A stretch of 64,000 nucleotides of DNA, taken from assembly GCA_949825045.1 (NCBI GenBank), contig OX463829.1, positions 7,006,001-7,070,000 of the forward strand. Direction: 5' to 3'. Origin of the DNA: Argyresthia goedartella (Eukaryota > Arthropoda > Insecta > Lepidoptera > Argyresthiidae). The notes beneath the pieces were generated by a model that worked only from the letters and a program-made list of their open reading frames with translations, made no database searches and was not told where the DNA came from. Of this stretch, positions 12,701 through 22,534 are shown piece by piece (the stretch's first letter is position 1; the number at the start of each line of letters is the position of its first letter). Both the position numbers and the translations under genes were made by a program.

Positions 12701-15700
12701 CCTCGGAGTCAAGCCGCATCAGTGCGACGTCTGTCCTATGAGGTAATATCCACATGGGTGTAGGTCGCCTCACGAATTGTGACCGCTGGGCGAAAATGGC
12801 GGGGCTTACTGCGCATATGTAGTATTAAAAAATTACTATTGCGCCCACAGCAAGGCTACCGCTCATAATTTGTGAAGCGACTTATACCTATGCGTAAGTG
12901 CAAACAACAAGTCCTGTTACAAGGGGCGGTGTCTTTCATCCCTGAAATTCCATAATTTATTTACTTATCTATTAAAACACAAAACAGCAGTACAGACATA
13001 CATTACAACACATAAATTAAACCAAACATATCATTCTGCACCGCCAAAGATTTGAGGACCTATGTCGTAGCCATATCATAGAATTGATGATTTCCTGAAA
13101 TGGCCAACCGTTTTATGACTGAACAACCATTTCATGAAATGGACAGAAGGTTTGATTTGATGAAATATGCCTTTTTAAAAGCATTTTTATTCAGTACTAT
13201 AAATTTTTTTTGTGATATTCATGTCGAACCAACACGAAGACTATTCGGGGGCTTCGCTGCGCTCGCCCCCTAAGCTACCGCAGTATTTTACCTTAAAGGA
13301 TTTGTTGTGTAATATAGTCCTTTTGCACAACTTTGTTCGTAATTTTCAACTGTAATATTATTTTCGCTACAATTACCGGCCGCCGCTCCATCGTGAAAAT
13401 CAACAGCAAATCATCATCAGCGCCTCTAACGGTGGTTAATGTAACTATTTTGCGATATGATCACTAAAGTTAAACCACGTCATGAAACAGTCCATATCAT
13501 CAAACGCTGAACATTAATTGATCAGGCCATTTCATGCTATGACCAGTTTGAGGTGGCTATCTCATGAAATTGTCGTATTTTATAAAATTGTGAATAACAT
13601 CACGATTTGGTCAAGACATGTATACAGCATGACTGACACACAAAACAAAAAAAATATTAAAATTAAAACACAATTATTAAATTAAGTAGGCACATGTGTG
13701 CCTGTAATACCAAGACTTTCTATAAGATTTGTCAAAATTTTAAATGGCTTGAAAGTCCAGGGGGATAATGCTACTAATTACAAGCCTATCACACGCATAT
13801 CGCACGCAGTTCACACACATATCATCAGACGATCCTGCTATATGTCTCTACATATAGCAGGATCGTCGATAGGCGTGTGAGCTGCGTGTGATATGACTGT
13901 GAGAGGCTTGTCAAGTCTTGTCAAGGAGTAGCATTTCCCCCCAGTAGAGAGTAATCACTCGCAACTTGCAACAAGTTAGCTGGCGTGTGCGGCGCTTTCT
14001 TATACTCCGCCCCGGGCGCTTGCCCGGATCGACCTCCCCCAAGGCCGGCTCTGAGGATCGAGCTTTGCACATTAACATTTGCGTGCAGCATTGAATTGAA
14101 TAGAGAACGCGATAATTTTATTTTAGATTTCATTTTCACGAATATCATGTCGAATAGGGCATCTTAAAAAACTTCTAAGAAGATTTATTGCCTAAATCGC
14201 GGGTTAAAACTGACAGTTGACAGTGTAGGCTCTTAAACTCCGATTTTTTTACAACTAGACCAACATGATAGTTAGATTCACCCTTTTTTGCTTTTAATGT
14301 TGCAAGCTTTATACTCCTAGTGCTGTAAAAATCGATTCAGTAAAATCGAAGACATCGATTCAGTTACAAAAATAGGAAGATACGTCAATTAATCGATCGA
14401 TCGATCAATAATTGAAATAGTAATGTGTATTATTCGAACAATCGTAACGAATGTATTGGCCAACTGTGACTACAAAACAATATTTTTTCTACCATAAAGC
14501 GGCAACCCACCAACTGTCATGTGGAGTTGTATATGTCACCGTAAGATAGTCATAACCGTCAGTTGATTAATTAACGGTTTTTTTCTCGTAAGTTTGTCAA
14601 CTATCGACAGATAGTAAACTGTAGCGTACTGCGTAACTATATGACGCGGTAGTTGATCAACTAACGGTTAAAACCGTTAAATAGTAAACTGGTTTAAACT
14701 TGAATTGCATACGAAATACCAGGGCAAACACTGCGGTAGCTCAGGTGAAGACTGAGGGGGCGAGCGCAGCGAAGCCTCCGAATAGTCTTAGTGTTAGGTT
14801 GACATGTAAGATCAAAAGAAACGTAAATTCTAAACCCTGTGGGTCTGGTTTACTATCTGTAGATAGTTGCTCAACTACCGCGTTAGTTGATCAATTGACG
14901 GTTTTGACTATCTTCCGGTGACATATATAAATAATGGTATATAAATGGCTACGTGGGTGGGTAGTAATGGGTATATAATGGCTGTGCCAAGTAGCAACAT
15001 TAATTCAGCGTGTTGTAAAGCAGGCCGGTATTTATTTTTATGATGTCATCGTTTACCTATTAAGATTTACTGAAAAATATATTCAGTTCCCAATTGGCAG
15101 CATCGAGTTTCTCTTGTCACATCCAACATATTAACAAAATTCATCTCACAAGCAACGCAACACCCCTACAACAGTTTGGCGCGAAAACAGACCTACACAG
15201 TTCCGATGATGTACGATGTACGTGTTGAGCTTAGAACTGGAAAGGGAGACTGACGCATAGTTCAGCCCTTTACATAAAATTGTCATACTATGTTGTGTTT
15301 TGACCTACTTTGGTGATGTGACGTTCCGTTTCACGTTATTTTTTAATTCGTATTTGTTGTTAAAAATCAATACAAAGTAAAATAAAAACGTGCAAAACAG
15401 GAGCATTTTATGTTTTAAGGTCTCAAAAAATTAAATCTGATAAATATCTGTAATGCAGCTCTTCTATTAAAGTTCTCGTAAAATGCAGGTTCTCCTCCAA
15501 GGACCACTTGAAGCGTCACCAGCGCATCCACACCGGCGAGAAGCCGTACGCGTGCTCCTACTGCGCGCGCGCGTTCACGCAGAGCAACGACCTCGTCAAG
15601 CACCTGCGCACGCACGTCGGACAGAACGTCTACCAGTGAGTGCAGCGACTGAGCCAGCAGACAAATACAATCAACCTTCTGGTTATCCACACTCAACCGA

Positions 15701-17273
15701 GTAATAACCATACTCAACCAACTCATAACCATACTCTACCAACTGATAGCCAGTTTAGTTTCAGTTTCAGTTTAGTTTATTTCTGTACAATATACATTGT
15801 GTTGAAAATAATAAAATCTTACTCTAATAATAATAATTTACTAACTATAATATGCTATTCTAAATGATATATATCTAACCATACTAAACCAACTGATAAA
15901 CATACTGTACCATCTGATAGTGATACTTAAGCATCTGACAACCACTCTCAACGGTTCTAATAACCATAATCAACCTTCTGATAACCACGCTCAACCATCT
16001 AATAAACATACTCAACCAACTCATAATCATAATAAACCAACTGATAAACATACTTTACCATCTGATAGTGATACTTAATCATCTCATAACCACTCTCAAC
16101 CATCTGATTACCACGCTCAACCATCTAATAACCATACTCAACCATCTGATAACCACGCTTAATCATCTAATAACCATACTCATAACCATACTCTACCAAC
16201 TGATAACCATACTAAACCAACTGATAAACATACTTAACCATCTGATAGTGATACTTAAGCATCTGATAACCACTCTCAACCATCTAATAACCACATTTAA
16301 CCGAGTAACAACCAGTCTCAACCAACTCATAACCATACTAAACCAACTGATAAACATACTTAACCATCTGATAGTGATACTTAACCATCTGGTAACCACT
16401 CTCAACCATCTAATAACCATACTCAACCCTCTGATAACCATACTAAACCTACCGATAAACTTAATTAACCATCTGATAGTGATACTTAAGCATGTGATAA
16501 CCACTCTCAACCATCTAATAACCATACTCAACTAACTCATAAGCATACTCTACCAACTGATAACCATACTAAACCAACTGATAAACATACTCAACCATCT
16601 AATAACGATGTTCAACCATGAAATAACCACAGTCAACCATGGTAACCATCTGATAACAACACTCAACTATCCGTTAACCACACTCAACAATCAATCTGAT
16701 AACCAAACTGAACCATACCACCCGACAACCTTTCTAAACCATCCGACAACCACAATCAACCACCGGACAAGCAAACTCAAACACCCGATTTGTTAATCTG
16801 ATGTAAATCTATCTAATATTCTGAATAATGGTATCTTCTTTCCCTTTTACAGATGTTCTATATGCGACATGCGTTTCCGCATCCTGACGGAGCTCAAAAA
16901 GCACTACACCTTCCACTACGCTGCCAACCACAGCCAACCCGACAACCACAGCCAACCCGACAACCACAATCAACCCGACAACCACAGTCAACCACCCGAC
17001 AACGAAACTAGACCACCTGACAACTACATACTACCCGACTGTCACGATGAATTACCCAACAACCAGAACCGAAACCCATCAGGCAACATTATACAGGTTG
17101 TCAGTAATACAGAAAAGAGGAACATAATGATACCCGTTCATTCGGGTACCAGTACCCGAAGTAATGATGACCATACAATAACTATAACATACAACCCGAA
17201 CGAGGTAGATAAAACAACGGGTATAACAGGCACAATAATGATTGATATGACTCCGGGAAAGAATAAAGGGTGA
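3635..17273 (+). CDS. ZAD domain C2H2 zinc-finger protein, six exons, 623 aa
   Basis: A spliced gene assembled from its own splice sites: exons 3635-3772, 7315-8143, 11952-12134, 12589-12742, 15489-15635 and 16853-17273. The joined coding length is 1872 nt, with every junction GT-AG and in frame. The product starts with a ZAD domain (zinc ligands Cys8, Cys11, Cys58, Cys61), which in insects usually mediates dimerisation. An acidic linker with a possible SUMO site (IKEE, 99-102) follows, then twelve C2H2 fingers from residue 144 to 505. Fingers 6-12 are joined by short TGEKP-like linkers and probably form the main DNA-contacting array. The tail (509-623) begins with NHSQPD repeats. The protein is presumably a nuclear DNA-binding regulator; its target is unknown and no specific orthologue was recognised. 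Exon 2 is AT-rich while exons 3-5 are markedly GC-rich. Confidence 0.9.
5560..6370 (-). pseudogene. transposon-derived protein relic with cysteine-rich C-terminus
   Basis: Minus-strand pieces in several frames read in order like one protein. First comes [31 protein letters not shown] (about 6340-6230), then a segment with [24 protein letters not shown] (about 6150-6080). Next is [17 protein letters not shown] (about 6010-5960), [13 protein letters not shown] (about 5900-5860), and YGWHQDGN (about 5760). Last is a cysteine cluster with the order C-x3-C-x4-C-x-CC (about 5695-5590) ending [10 protein letters not shown]. The blocks and the CXC-like tail resemble uncharacterised proteins common in arthropod repeats. 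Stops and frameshifts make it non-functional. It lies between inverted repeats and may be the former transposase or an accessory ORF. Confidence 0.55.
6541..6720 (-). mobile_element. tRNA-derived SINE (family 2)
   Basis: Shares with 21380-21543 and 9560-9672 the core GGAACCAGAAACAGCGACGTC and CCAGCCGGGGATCGAAC. Read on the minus strand it carries a B-box-like GGTTCGA-type motif inside AGGTCCTGAGTTCGATCCCC. It has been inserted in the intron 1 element. Confidence 0.6.
7315..8143 (+). CDS. zinc-finger gene exon 2 (ZAD end, linker, fingers 1-5, half of 6)
   Basis: Preceded by ATATTTCTTTGCAG and followed by donor GTATAA, ending in phase 1. It encodes the second ZAD pair (CKEC), an acidic linker and fingers YECYKC, FQCTEC, YQCTKC, FQCDIC and YECTQC, each with the C-x2-C-x12-H-x3/4-H pattern. 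The last residues CPFCNK are the first half of finger 6. Read-through into intron 2 would add only GIILN and stop, so intron retention would give a protein with five complete fingers. Confidence 0.9.
8144..9540. other. intron 2, proximal part
   Basis: AT-rich and without coding signal. It contains a short local duplication in which AAGTC(C/A)ATACTAGGTGTTCAT recurs about 56 bp apart (near 8620 and 8676). Nothing else is recognised. Confidence 0.4.
9560..9672 (+). mobile_element. tRNA-derived SINE (family 2), partial
   Basis: Opposite orientation to the copies at 6541 and 21380. It shows GAGAGGTCCTAGTTTCGAATCTCGGCTG (B-box-like) followed by GACTTCGTCGTTTCTGGTTCCCACG, matching the other copies' reverse complement. 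It is shorter and more diverged. Confidence 0.5.
10130..10765 (-). mobile_element. Jockey-like non-LTR retrotransposon 3' fragment
   Basis: Minus-strand frame 10765-10358 encodes the C-terminal end of a reverse transcriptase polyprotein: [41 protein letters not shown], then [15 protein letters not shown]. These are typical Jockey-clade motifs downstream of the catalytic core. The segment is 5'-truncated in ORF2 and lies in intron 2. Its strong GC content contrasts with the AT-rich intron. In the 3' part a unit of about 65 bp with CACTGGCGACAG occurs twice (10260-10375). It is not expressed as a host gene. Confidence 0.75.
10766..11951. other. intron 2, distal part
   Basis: AT-rich. An imperfect A-tract lies near 11838-11849. 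No gene or recognisable element is seen, and the stretch ends at the acceptor TCTTCCAG for exon 3. Confidence 0.35.
11952..12134 (+). CDS. zinc-finger gene exon 3 (fingers 6b, 7, 8a)
   Basis: 61-codon module beginning after TTCCAG with two bases of a split codon. It completes finger 6 ([15 protein letters not shown]), encodes finger 7 ([16 protein letters not shown]) and begins finger 8 ([13 protein letters not shown]). The donor is GTGGGT. The linkers HTGETP and HTGVKP are of the DNA-binding type. Confidence 0.9.
12135..12588. other. intron 3 with duplicated acceptor region
   Basis: A short intron of 454 bp. Its last part contains CCACGTAGGTCAAATGAATGG at 12541, a near copy of the true acceptor/exon start CCACGCAGGTCAAATGAACGG at 12581, exactly 40 bp downstream. 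Use of the upstream AG would shift the frame. Confidence 0.6.
12589..12742 (+). CDS. zinc-finger gene exon 4 (fingers 8b, 9, 10a)
   Basis: Begins GT CAA ATG after CGCAG and ends ATG AG before GTAATA. It completes finger 8 (QMNGHMDTH), encodes finger 9 ([19 protein letters not shown]) and starts finger 10 (HQCDVCPMR). Joined to exons 3 and 5 the frame is continuous and finger spacing is exact, which settles the acceptor choice. Confidence 0.9.
12743..13756. other. intron 4, proximal part
   Basis: AT-rich. Dispersed-repeat pieces are visible: phrases built on CATTTCATGAAATGG at 13040-13160 and again at 13480-13590. A GC-rich block with GGGGGCTTCGCTGCGCTCGCCCCC (13250-13273) is shared with repeats near 20190, 30410 and 14755. 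There is no gene. Confidence 0.4.
13757..13943. repeat. near-perfect palindrome (MITE-like hairpin)
   Basis: The two halves are inverted copies over almost their whole length and meet at a tiny loop near 13847. The inner arms read CGATCCTGCTATATGT and ACATATAGCAGGATCG. The outer ends are CAGGGGGATAATGCTACT and the complement of AGTAGCATTTCCCCCC. A transcript of intron 4 would fold into a long hairpin here. No flanking duplication was recognised. Confidence 0.7.
13944..14529. other. intron 4, middle part
   Basis: Mostly AT-rich, with one GC-richer patch at 13995-14065. Several ATCGATT and ATCGATCGATCG motifs occur at 14330-14405. No coding signal. Confidence 0.35.
14530..14927. mobile_element. 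inverted-repeat element with TATATGTCACCG ends
   Basis: Left end TATATGTCACCGTAAGATAG and right end complementary to TATATGTCACCGGAAGATAG; homology continues inward through CCGTCA(G/A)TTGAT. Internal sequence repeats the motif GTTGATCAACTAACGG. A second dispersed repeat (14705-14830, with GCGGTAGCTCAGGTGAAG) is embedded inside. It is a non-autonomous terminal-inverted-repeat element, about 398 bp long. The same terminal 12 bases occur at 48522-48724. Confidence 0.65.
14928..15488. other. intron 4, distal part
   Basis: AT-rich sequence with no recognised element, ending at the acceptor AAATGCAG of exon 5. Confidence 0.35.
15489..15635 (+). CDS. zinc-finger gene exon 5 (fingers 10b, 11)
   Basis: Starts with one base completing the AGG codon, then [19 protein letters not shown] (finger 10 end and canonical linker) and finger 11 ([23 protein letters not shown]). 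It ends GTC TAC CA before GTGAGT. Very GC-rich. Retention of intron 5 would meet TGA at once. Confidence 0.9.
15672..16800 (+). repeat. 21-bp minisatellite filling intron 5
   Basis: Tandem, diverged copies of a 21-bp unit close to AACCATACTCAACCATCTGAT, in runs at 15672-15748 and 15874-16800. The unit is a multiple of three, so one frame stays open for 155 codons (Leu/Ile/Asn/His heptads). The array is intronic, so this is not taken as protein. The gap at 15749-15873 is an insert beginning with GTTTCAGTTTCAGTTTAG, which resembles a LINE 3' tail on the minus strand. Toward exon 6 the units change to forms such as CATCCGACAACCACAATCAA, matching the coding repeat beyond the splice site. Confidence 0.85.
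16853..17273 (+). CDS. zinc-finger gene exon 6 (finger 12 and NHSQPD repeat tail)
   Basis: Follows TCCCTTTTACAG. The first base completes a Gln codon, then [21 protein letters not shown] forms finger 12. Four 18-21 bp units encode [18 protein letters not shown] and NHSQPPD, followed by looser units. The last 80 residues are polar and rich in Thr/Asn, ending MTPGKNKG before TGA. The coding units are homologous to the intron 5 minisatellite. Confidence 0.87.
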
Positions 17274-18114
17274 TGGTATTCCCTATATGGTTTTAAATTT
17301 GGAAGGCAACATTGTTATTATTTCTTGATGGCCAGTATTGTTATTCCTTCATATCAGGTGATTGGTTTCGTTTATAAATATAGTAAATATTGCATATCAC
17401 ACGAGTCTACAGAATGTGCATAGAAGTAGACGCCGTAAGCAAACCAATATGTATGCGAACCAACCGTCTCAATTCCCTAAAAAATCGTTTGTCGGTTAGT
17501 ACAGTCACAGCAAAAACACACTTATCTATTCCATGAGTCATAAGACCGACAGAGAGGTGGCGCAATGCACCAACATATGATACGCTAAGAGTAATGGTCT
17601 ATGCATGAGTCAATTTTTATACTGATAGATACAAAATTCAAAGGCTAATGAGGCTCTAAAGCTAAGAATAAGATAGTTTAGTTAAGTAGGTAGGATAATG
17701 CTTAGCATATGCAATGTTTAATATTTGCAGGACGTATACTGAGTAGGTGCGGCGGTAGTGTATGTGTGGGTGAGGGGTGAGGGGTGTGTTCTCGCGACGT
17801 GTTTCATACACGAGAGCGCGAGACAAGTGCGGGGTCGGCTTTGCAACTTGGAATTTGGTTGCAATCTTGAAATCTCAACTGTCATTATTCCGATAAAGTT
17901 TATTCAAATCGTTAAAAAAAAACAGTCGTCATCGCAATCTCAATGTTCTCTGAGGGCATTTGCCATCCTTTAAAATGTATTTTTTACGTATATATTCATT
18001 TCACAAGAAATAACAAATTACAATTACATAGAAAATCCATTTACAAGAGATTTCTTCCAGCAAACCCAAGATGGAAAGGATAAATTTATATATTTTACAT
18101 ACATACATATGCTC
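17274..18114. other. 3' flank of the zinc-finger gene
   Basis: Presumed 3' UTR then intergenic DNA. No convincing polyadenylation signal could be singled out. A short GC-rich patch lies at 17745-17840. No further gene seen. Confidence 0.35.
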
Positions 18115-18460
18115 ACGCCTATTTCCCGGCAGAGACCAAAGACCTCCACCTGCTACGATCCTGGCATACATCTCTCGCTTCCTCAACATCCATAAGTCTC
18201 TTCATGCAAGCTCGCCGGTTACGGGTACTTCGTATTTGCACCTTCACTAACAAATCGCCGATTTGGTCTTTATAGGACCTTCTTGGGCGTCCCCGCCCGA
18301 AGGCTCCTTTCACACCCGCTGTATAAATCTGTTTCGTCAATCTCCTTTCATTCATCCTTTCAACGTGACCTTCTAAGCATCTAAGCTGACCTTTTTCCAT
18401 CCTTGTCACTATATCTTCTTTCAATCCACAGCGTTCCACACAGTTATAAAACTTCATATA
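18115..18460 (-). mobile_element. LINE (RTE-like) reverse transcriptase C-terminal fragment
   Basis: Minus-strand frame reads GHVERMNERRLTKQIYTAG, GRGRPRRSYKDQIGDLL, then RNRRACMKRLMDVEEARDVCQDRSRW. This is the typical end of an endonuclease-reverse transcriptase polyprotein. Truncated at both ends; the short frame is intact. Confidence 0.75.
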
Positions 18461-18671
18461 TATATTTTATAGATATTTAATAGCAGTGACAGTAAGGCGT
18501 ATATGCAGAATAAATACAAGTAAATAATATTAATCAAATGCAGCCCACTTGACAAGACCTGGACCTGGTTATGCCTGGACCTGGGATCGCGATTTTTAAC
18601 CGTATGCCATGGTAATACAATTCAAAACGTAAAACGGGAAAATGTCATCACATGATGACGCCAGGTCTCTA

Positions 18672-18945
18672 TAAGTAAATGTCCCCACCGTGGGGCACAG
18701 GCCTTATACAAGTAAGATTGAGCCGGTTTCCACCACGCTGGCTCAGTGCGGGTAGGGTTTACAACTACTACTACCAAGAAGAGACTAGCCGAAACCTACA
18801 GCTTAACGTGTCATCCGAAACACGGAACGTCCGATAATGTACTTAAAAATTCACTATCTCATTGGTACACGGTCAGCACCGGCTTCGAACCTATATATCC
18901 TCTGTGAGAAGCTAGCGTGTTACCCACTAGACCACGGAGCCACAA
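18672..18945 (-). mobile_element. tRNA-derived SINE (family 1), near complete
   Basis: On the minus strand it starts with an A-box-like TGGTCTAGTGGGTAACACG and a B-box-like GGTTCGAAGCC. A body common to this family follows (CGTTCCGTGTTTCGGATGACACG, TAGTAGTAGTTGTAAACCC, GCACTGAGCCAGCGTGG) and then the end GTGCCCCACGGTGGGGAC. Related copies lie at 21948/22535, 30703, 34479 and 36955. Confidence 0.75.
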
Positions 18946-20154
18946 TAACATTAAAATTCAAGTATATAAATTGAACTAGTGGCTCTGAGCTGTAGACCTC
19001 GCGAGAGACACTTTCTTTCAATACCACATACAAACTTGTGAATGCACCTGATTACGTACATGGAGTATGAAAGTAGACGCACCAATAACTTTGTAAACTA
19101 CATTTTGCGGTCTCAAACCCAATCTATAGACTTTTCACTACAATTATATAGCCTGTTACTCTCACGGTCTCTACAAATCGAAGGACACCTCATTTGTTAA
19201 AATCCGTCCAGCTGTTTGGACTGTAGCGGTTTTGTGAAATTTTAAAACCCCCACTTGAGCGCCATTTAAAAAAAAAATACAAAAACTGAATCGACAAAAA
19301 AAAACTATATAGCTATCGAACCTGCTCACAAAAATTCACGAGAATCAGTTGAGAAATGCGGCCTTTAGAGGATAACATCCGGACATGCGAAAGCATTTTT
19401 TCCCAATCCTGAAACGGAGACGCTTCGCACGCTCGGTCAATATGTGTTTTTAATTTTGACTAAACTACTAAATATAGATATACTACACACAGAATTACAA
19501 ATGCCAACTTTGAAGGATGGAAGACGGCTCCGCTTTTGAGCTTCAGTATCTAATGTCACCCCTCCCGCAACGCCACACTTCCGCAGGCCTACCCAGTAGC
19601 GTTACAGGTGTACTATCCGCCAAAGTTAACTTACCGCGGGGAATGCGATTTCTCCTCCCTCTCTCGCTCGCTCTCGCCCCGCCAGTAGGACCATGACCGG
19701 GCGCTGTGATGTCATATCGAGATCGAGGTGCGTATTAACTTCGGAGTGTAGTACAAATGCATTTGTACAATGGCTTGCCTTGTTAATGATAAGATTTCGA
19801 TGGTCGATGAAATGTGACTGTTAGTGGCCTTGTCCTCTCATTAGTGCTGTAAAATAAATATAAATATAATGTAGGGCATAAATGTAAGCAAATGTAAATT
19901 ATATAAAAAGCTGTAGCACGTTTGAAGGGGTTCAATTATGGGTAGTACCTATAAGTATGGATGTAAATCCAGTTTTTGCTCGGAAAAATATACAGGTTTT
20001 GCCTTACTGGCTTACTGAATAGCGGTGAATAATGATCGCGACTAGAAATAGGTACTGGCTTCGTCTCACAAAATTACTGAACTGCGTGATTAGAAACAGC
20101 CACTTGATTGAACTTCGAGTAACATAAAATAAAAAACGAGCGTTGGATTATGTT
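18946..20154. other. intergenic, with GC-rich patch
   Basis: Contains the phrase AAAATCCGTCCAGCTGTTT (19199-19217), also present near 21280 as part of a widespread repeat. A GC-rich patch at 19560-19760 has CTCTCTCGCTCGCTCTCGCC and, on the minus strand, a donor-like GCG|GTAAGT ending at 19635. It could be a promoter or first exon, but this is unproven. Confidence 0.35.
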
Positions 20155-20645
20155 GTTCTTACATGTTTAACCTAACACGAAGGATAAAGGGAGCTTCGCT
20201 TCTATCACCCCCTTTATGCGACACCTACCCTGGCCCATCACTTCGCCCGTATTTAATTACCCAATAAGTGGTGGCTAAACCATTTAGTATAGCGAAATAT
20301 TAAACTGCACATCAAAAATACTGATTTGCACAGGAAATGTCAGGGCAAAATGCTGCTGTAGCTTAGGTGAAGGGTAAAGGGGGTGAGCGAAGCAAAGACC
20401 CCTTTATCCTTCGTGTTAGGTTGAACATGCCAGAACAACAAAAAATACTTAAAACATAAACTTGATTATTACACATAAAATATTTAAAACATAAAAAGTG
20501 TTTTTGCTGATCCTTTTATGCTGTGCAAATCAGTATTTTTGATGTGCGATTAAATACTAGCCTTTAGTAAATAGTCGCGCAAATCAGTAATTTTGTCGCG
20601 CAATTCAGTATTTTTTGCACTCATTTTAGGAGTTTATGGTCATTA
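20155..20645 (+). repeat. dispersed repeat family D
   Basis: Shares blocks with 30302-30560 and 35344-35590: AAATATTAAACTGCACAT, AAAATACTGATTTGCACAG, GGTAGCTTAGGTGAAGG, GTTAGGTTGAACATG, AACAACAAAAAATACTTAAAA. The centre is an imperfect palindrome around GGGGGTGAGCGAAGCAAAG. Probably a non-autonomous DNA element; ends not resolved. Confidence 0.55.
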
Positions 20646-21379
20646 GCTCTATTCATATGTGGTATTGTGGCCAGAAGAGGGAGTAAATCATTTCAAGACT
20701 GATATGCTTGGCACGGAAAAGATAATGTATGGAGAGCCAGAAATCTACTTACTATCTAAGTAAATAATTATGTACTCCATTTTCTGGCTCGTTCCAAAGC
20801 ATGACGTCATACCATGCGGTCGGAAACGCGGGTAAAAGTGTGTAGCTAGATAGTAGTGATTAAAAAAAAAACGCATTTTACAAAAGGGGTCCTTCATACT
20901 GAGTTAAAATACCCTGACTGATCTATCAACACCTAGACCAAACTGATGGACCTAGGCACATGAAATTTGGACTGTAGTTTCTTTTCTATGACGTAGACAT
21001 TCGCTAATAATGGATTCCAGGAAATACCCACGAGATGGGGAGAAACTGGACCCACGCGAGCAAACAAACACGTTTTACCAGTTTGGAAATTAAACCCGCG
21101 ACGATCCGATTACATCCGAATACGCACAGGATATACGTCTACTCATTTGATTTGTGAACTTTTCATGTATGCTTTGAAGTCACATTGATCATCCAACGGG
21201 AACAGTTATGATTATTTGAGATAAAAGATAGCGTATTTGTTAAGTCAGGGTATAAGCTATATACATTCCAAATTTCATCTAAATCCGTCCAGCCGTTTCG
21301 GTGTGAAAGTTACAAACACACATAAACACTCACAAACTTTCGCCTTTATAATATTAGTGTGATGTGATTAGCAAACATT
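20646..21379. other. intergenic repeat remnants
   Basis: Ends with a common insect repeat tail: AAATTTCATCTAAATCCGTCCAGCCG followed by ACAAACACACATAAACACTC and TTTATAATATTAGTGTGATG (21272-21363). No coding potential. Confidence 0.4.
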
Positions 21380-21543
21380 GCTGGCCCCACACTAGGATAC
21401 ACTGGCGTGGAAACCAGAAACAGCGACGTCAAACACATATAAACATCCAAGACCTGTTTTTTTTTCTTCCTCCCCAGCCGGGGTTCGAACCCGGGACCTC
21501 TCGCTTGGGGGGCAAAGCTTCGAACCGCAACGCCATAGAGGTG
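21380..21543 (-). mobile_element. tRNA-derived SINE (family 2)
   Basis: Contains GAAACCAGAAACAGCGACGTC and, read on the minus strand, GAGAGGTCCCGGGTTCGAACCC with a clear B box (GGTTCGAAC). Best preserved of the three copies. Confidence 0.65.
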
Positions 21544-21947
21544 TGATAAATATGACTATATCTTTTTATAATCTGTACAATGGCTTGCTTTAAGAAGAAA
21601 TATAACAATAAATTAGGTAGGACATGGCTATCTATTCATGCATTGTTTTATTTCTCTTGAATAAAAAACTTCAAAGTTATGTATAACAATTTTACAAAGT
21701 AAGTCGTTCATTTGTGATTTTAGAATTAGTTAGCACCATTGCATTTATGTAGTTTGGTACAAATTTTCTTTATTTATTTAGTTTTTAGTCATTACATTCC
21801 GGTTTACTGAGCCTAGTTCTGTATTCATCTTTAGGAAGGTCATCATCAACTTTGTTAGTTTACATGCGTTGTTATGATTATATATGAATAAAGTGTCACA
21901 CAACCTATTACGTTTTTTTTAATAAAGACAAAAAAGAAAAAGGAGAT

Positions 21948-22033
21948 CTCCGTGGTCTAATGGGTTTCACGCTTGCTTCTCACACAGGAGATGCAGGATT
22001 GAATCCTAACAATGTACCAATGAGATAATAAAT
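21948..22033 (+). mobile_element. SINE family 1, head half
   Basis: Begins CTCCGTGGTCTAATGGGTTTCACGC and runs to TGTACCAATGAGATAATAAATG, which in intact copies is directly followed by the body found here at 22535. The element is interrupted. Confidence 0.65.
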
Positions 22034-22534
22034 GTATCCTATGGGGTTAAATATGGCCCGCGCCAGGGGACGCGAACAAGGAAATGCATCTTTAGCTTAA
22101 ATTCTAGGCTAAACTAGAAAACATAAAAATTTTGGATAAATATTTGTTATAAAAGGTATATTAGAGATAAGAATGGACTTTTAAAATAACCGGATATATG
22201 TTATATTTAATACTTAAAAATATTTTTCGCATTGCATTATTATTCAACTAAATGAACAAGCGCTCGGAGACGAAATCAGTTTCCTATATGAAACTTACTC
22301 GCAAAAATAGGTAAAAAATGGAAAATTTTTAGTTGCTTTATTTTATTTTTAATGTTATTATTACAGGAATTTAGTAATATTTTCTATAATTTTCTTGGTC
22401 TCGGAGCTCGGACTGCCCCGCGGGGCTCTGCGCGGGAGCATGCGTCAGTCTGCTTCGACGCGATGCGACGGGTATTTGTTTTCTTTGTCTAATTCTCAAT
22501 GCCATTGGCCCTTGTTCAGCCCTTAAGTACAGTA
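22034..22534. other. about 0.5 kb insert splitting a SINE
   Basis: AT-rich with a GC core at 22395-22470 (CTCGGAGCTCGGACTGCCCC and CGACGCGATGCGACGGG). No ORF and no other copy recognised in the window. Confidence 0.45.

Noticed and set aside
16068..16535. 155-codon open frame of LITILNH heptads
   Set aside because: It lies in intron 5 and is open only because the 21-bp minisatellite unit is a multiple of three; no exon signals or independent start support it. The 112-codon antisense frame at 16193-16531 has the same cause.
15672..16800. CRISPR-like array
   Set aside because: Contiguous tandem units without spacers in a eukaryotic intron; it is a minisatellite.
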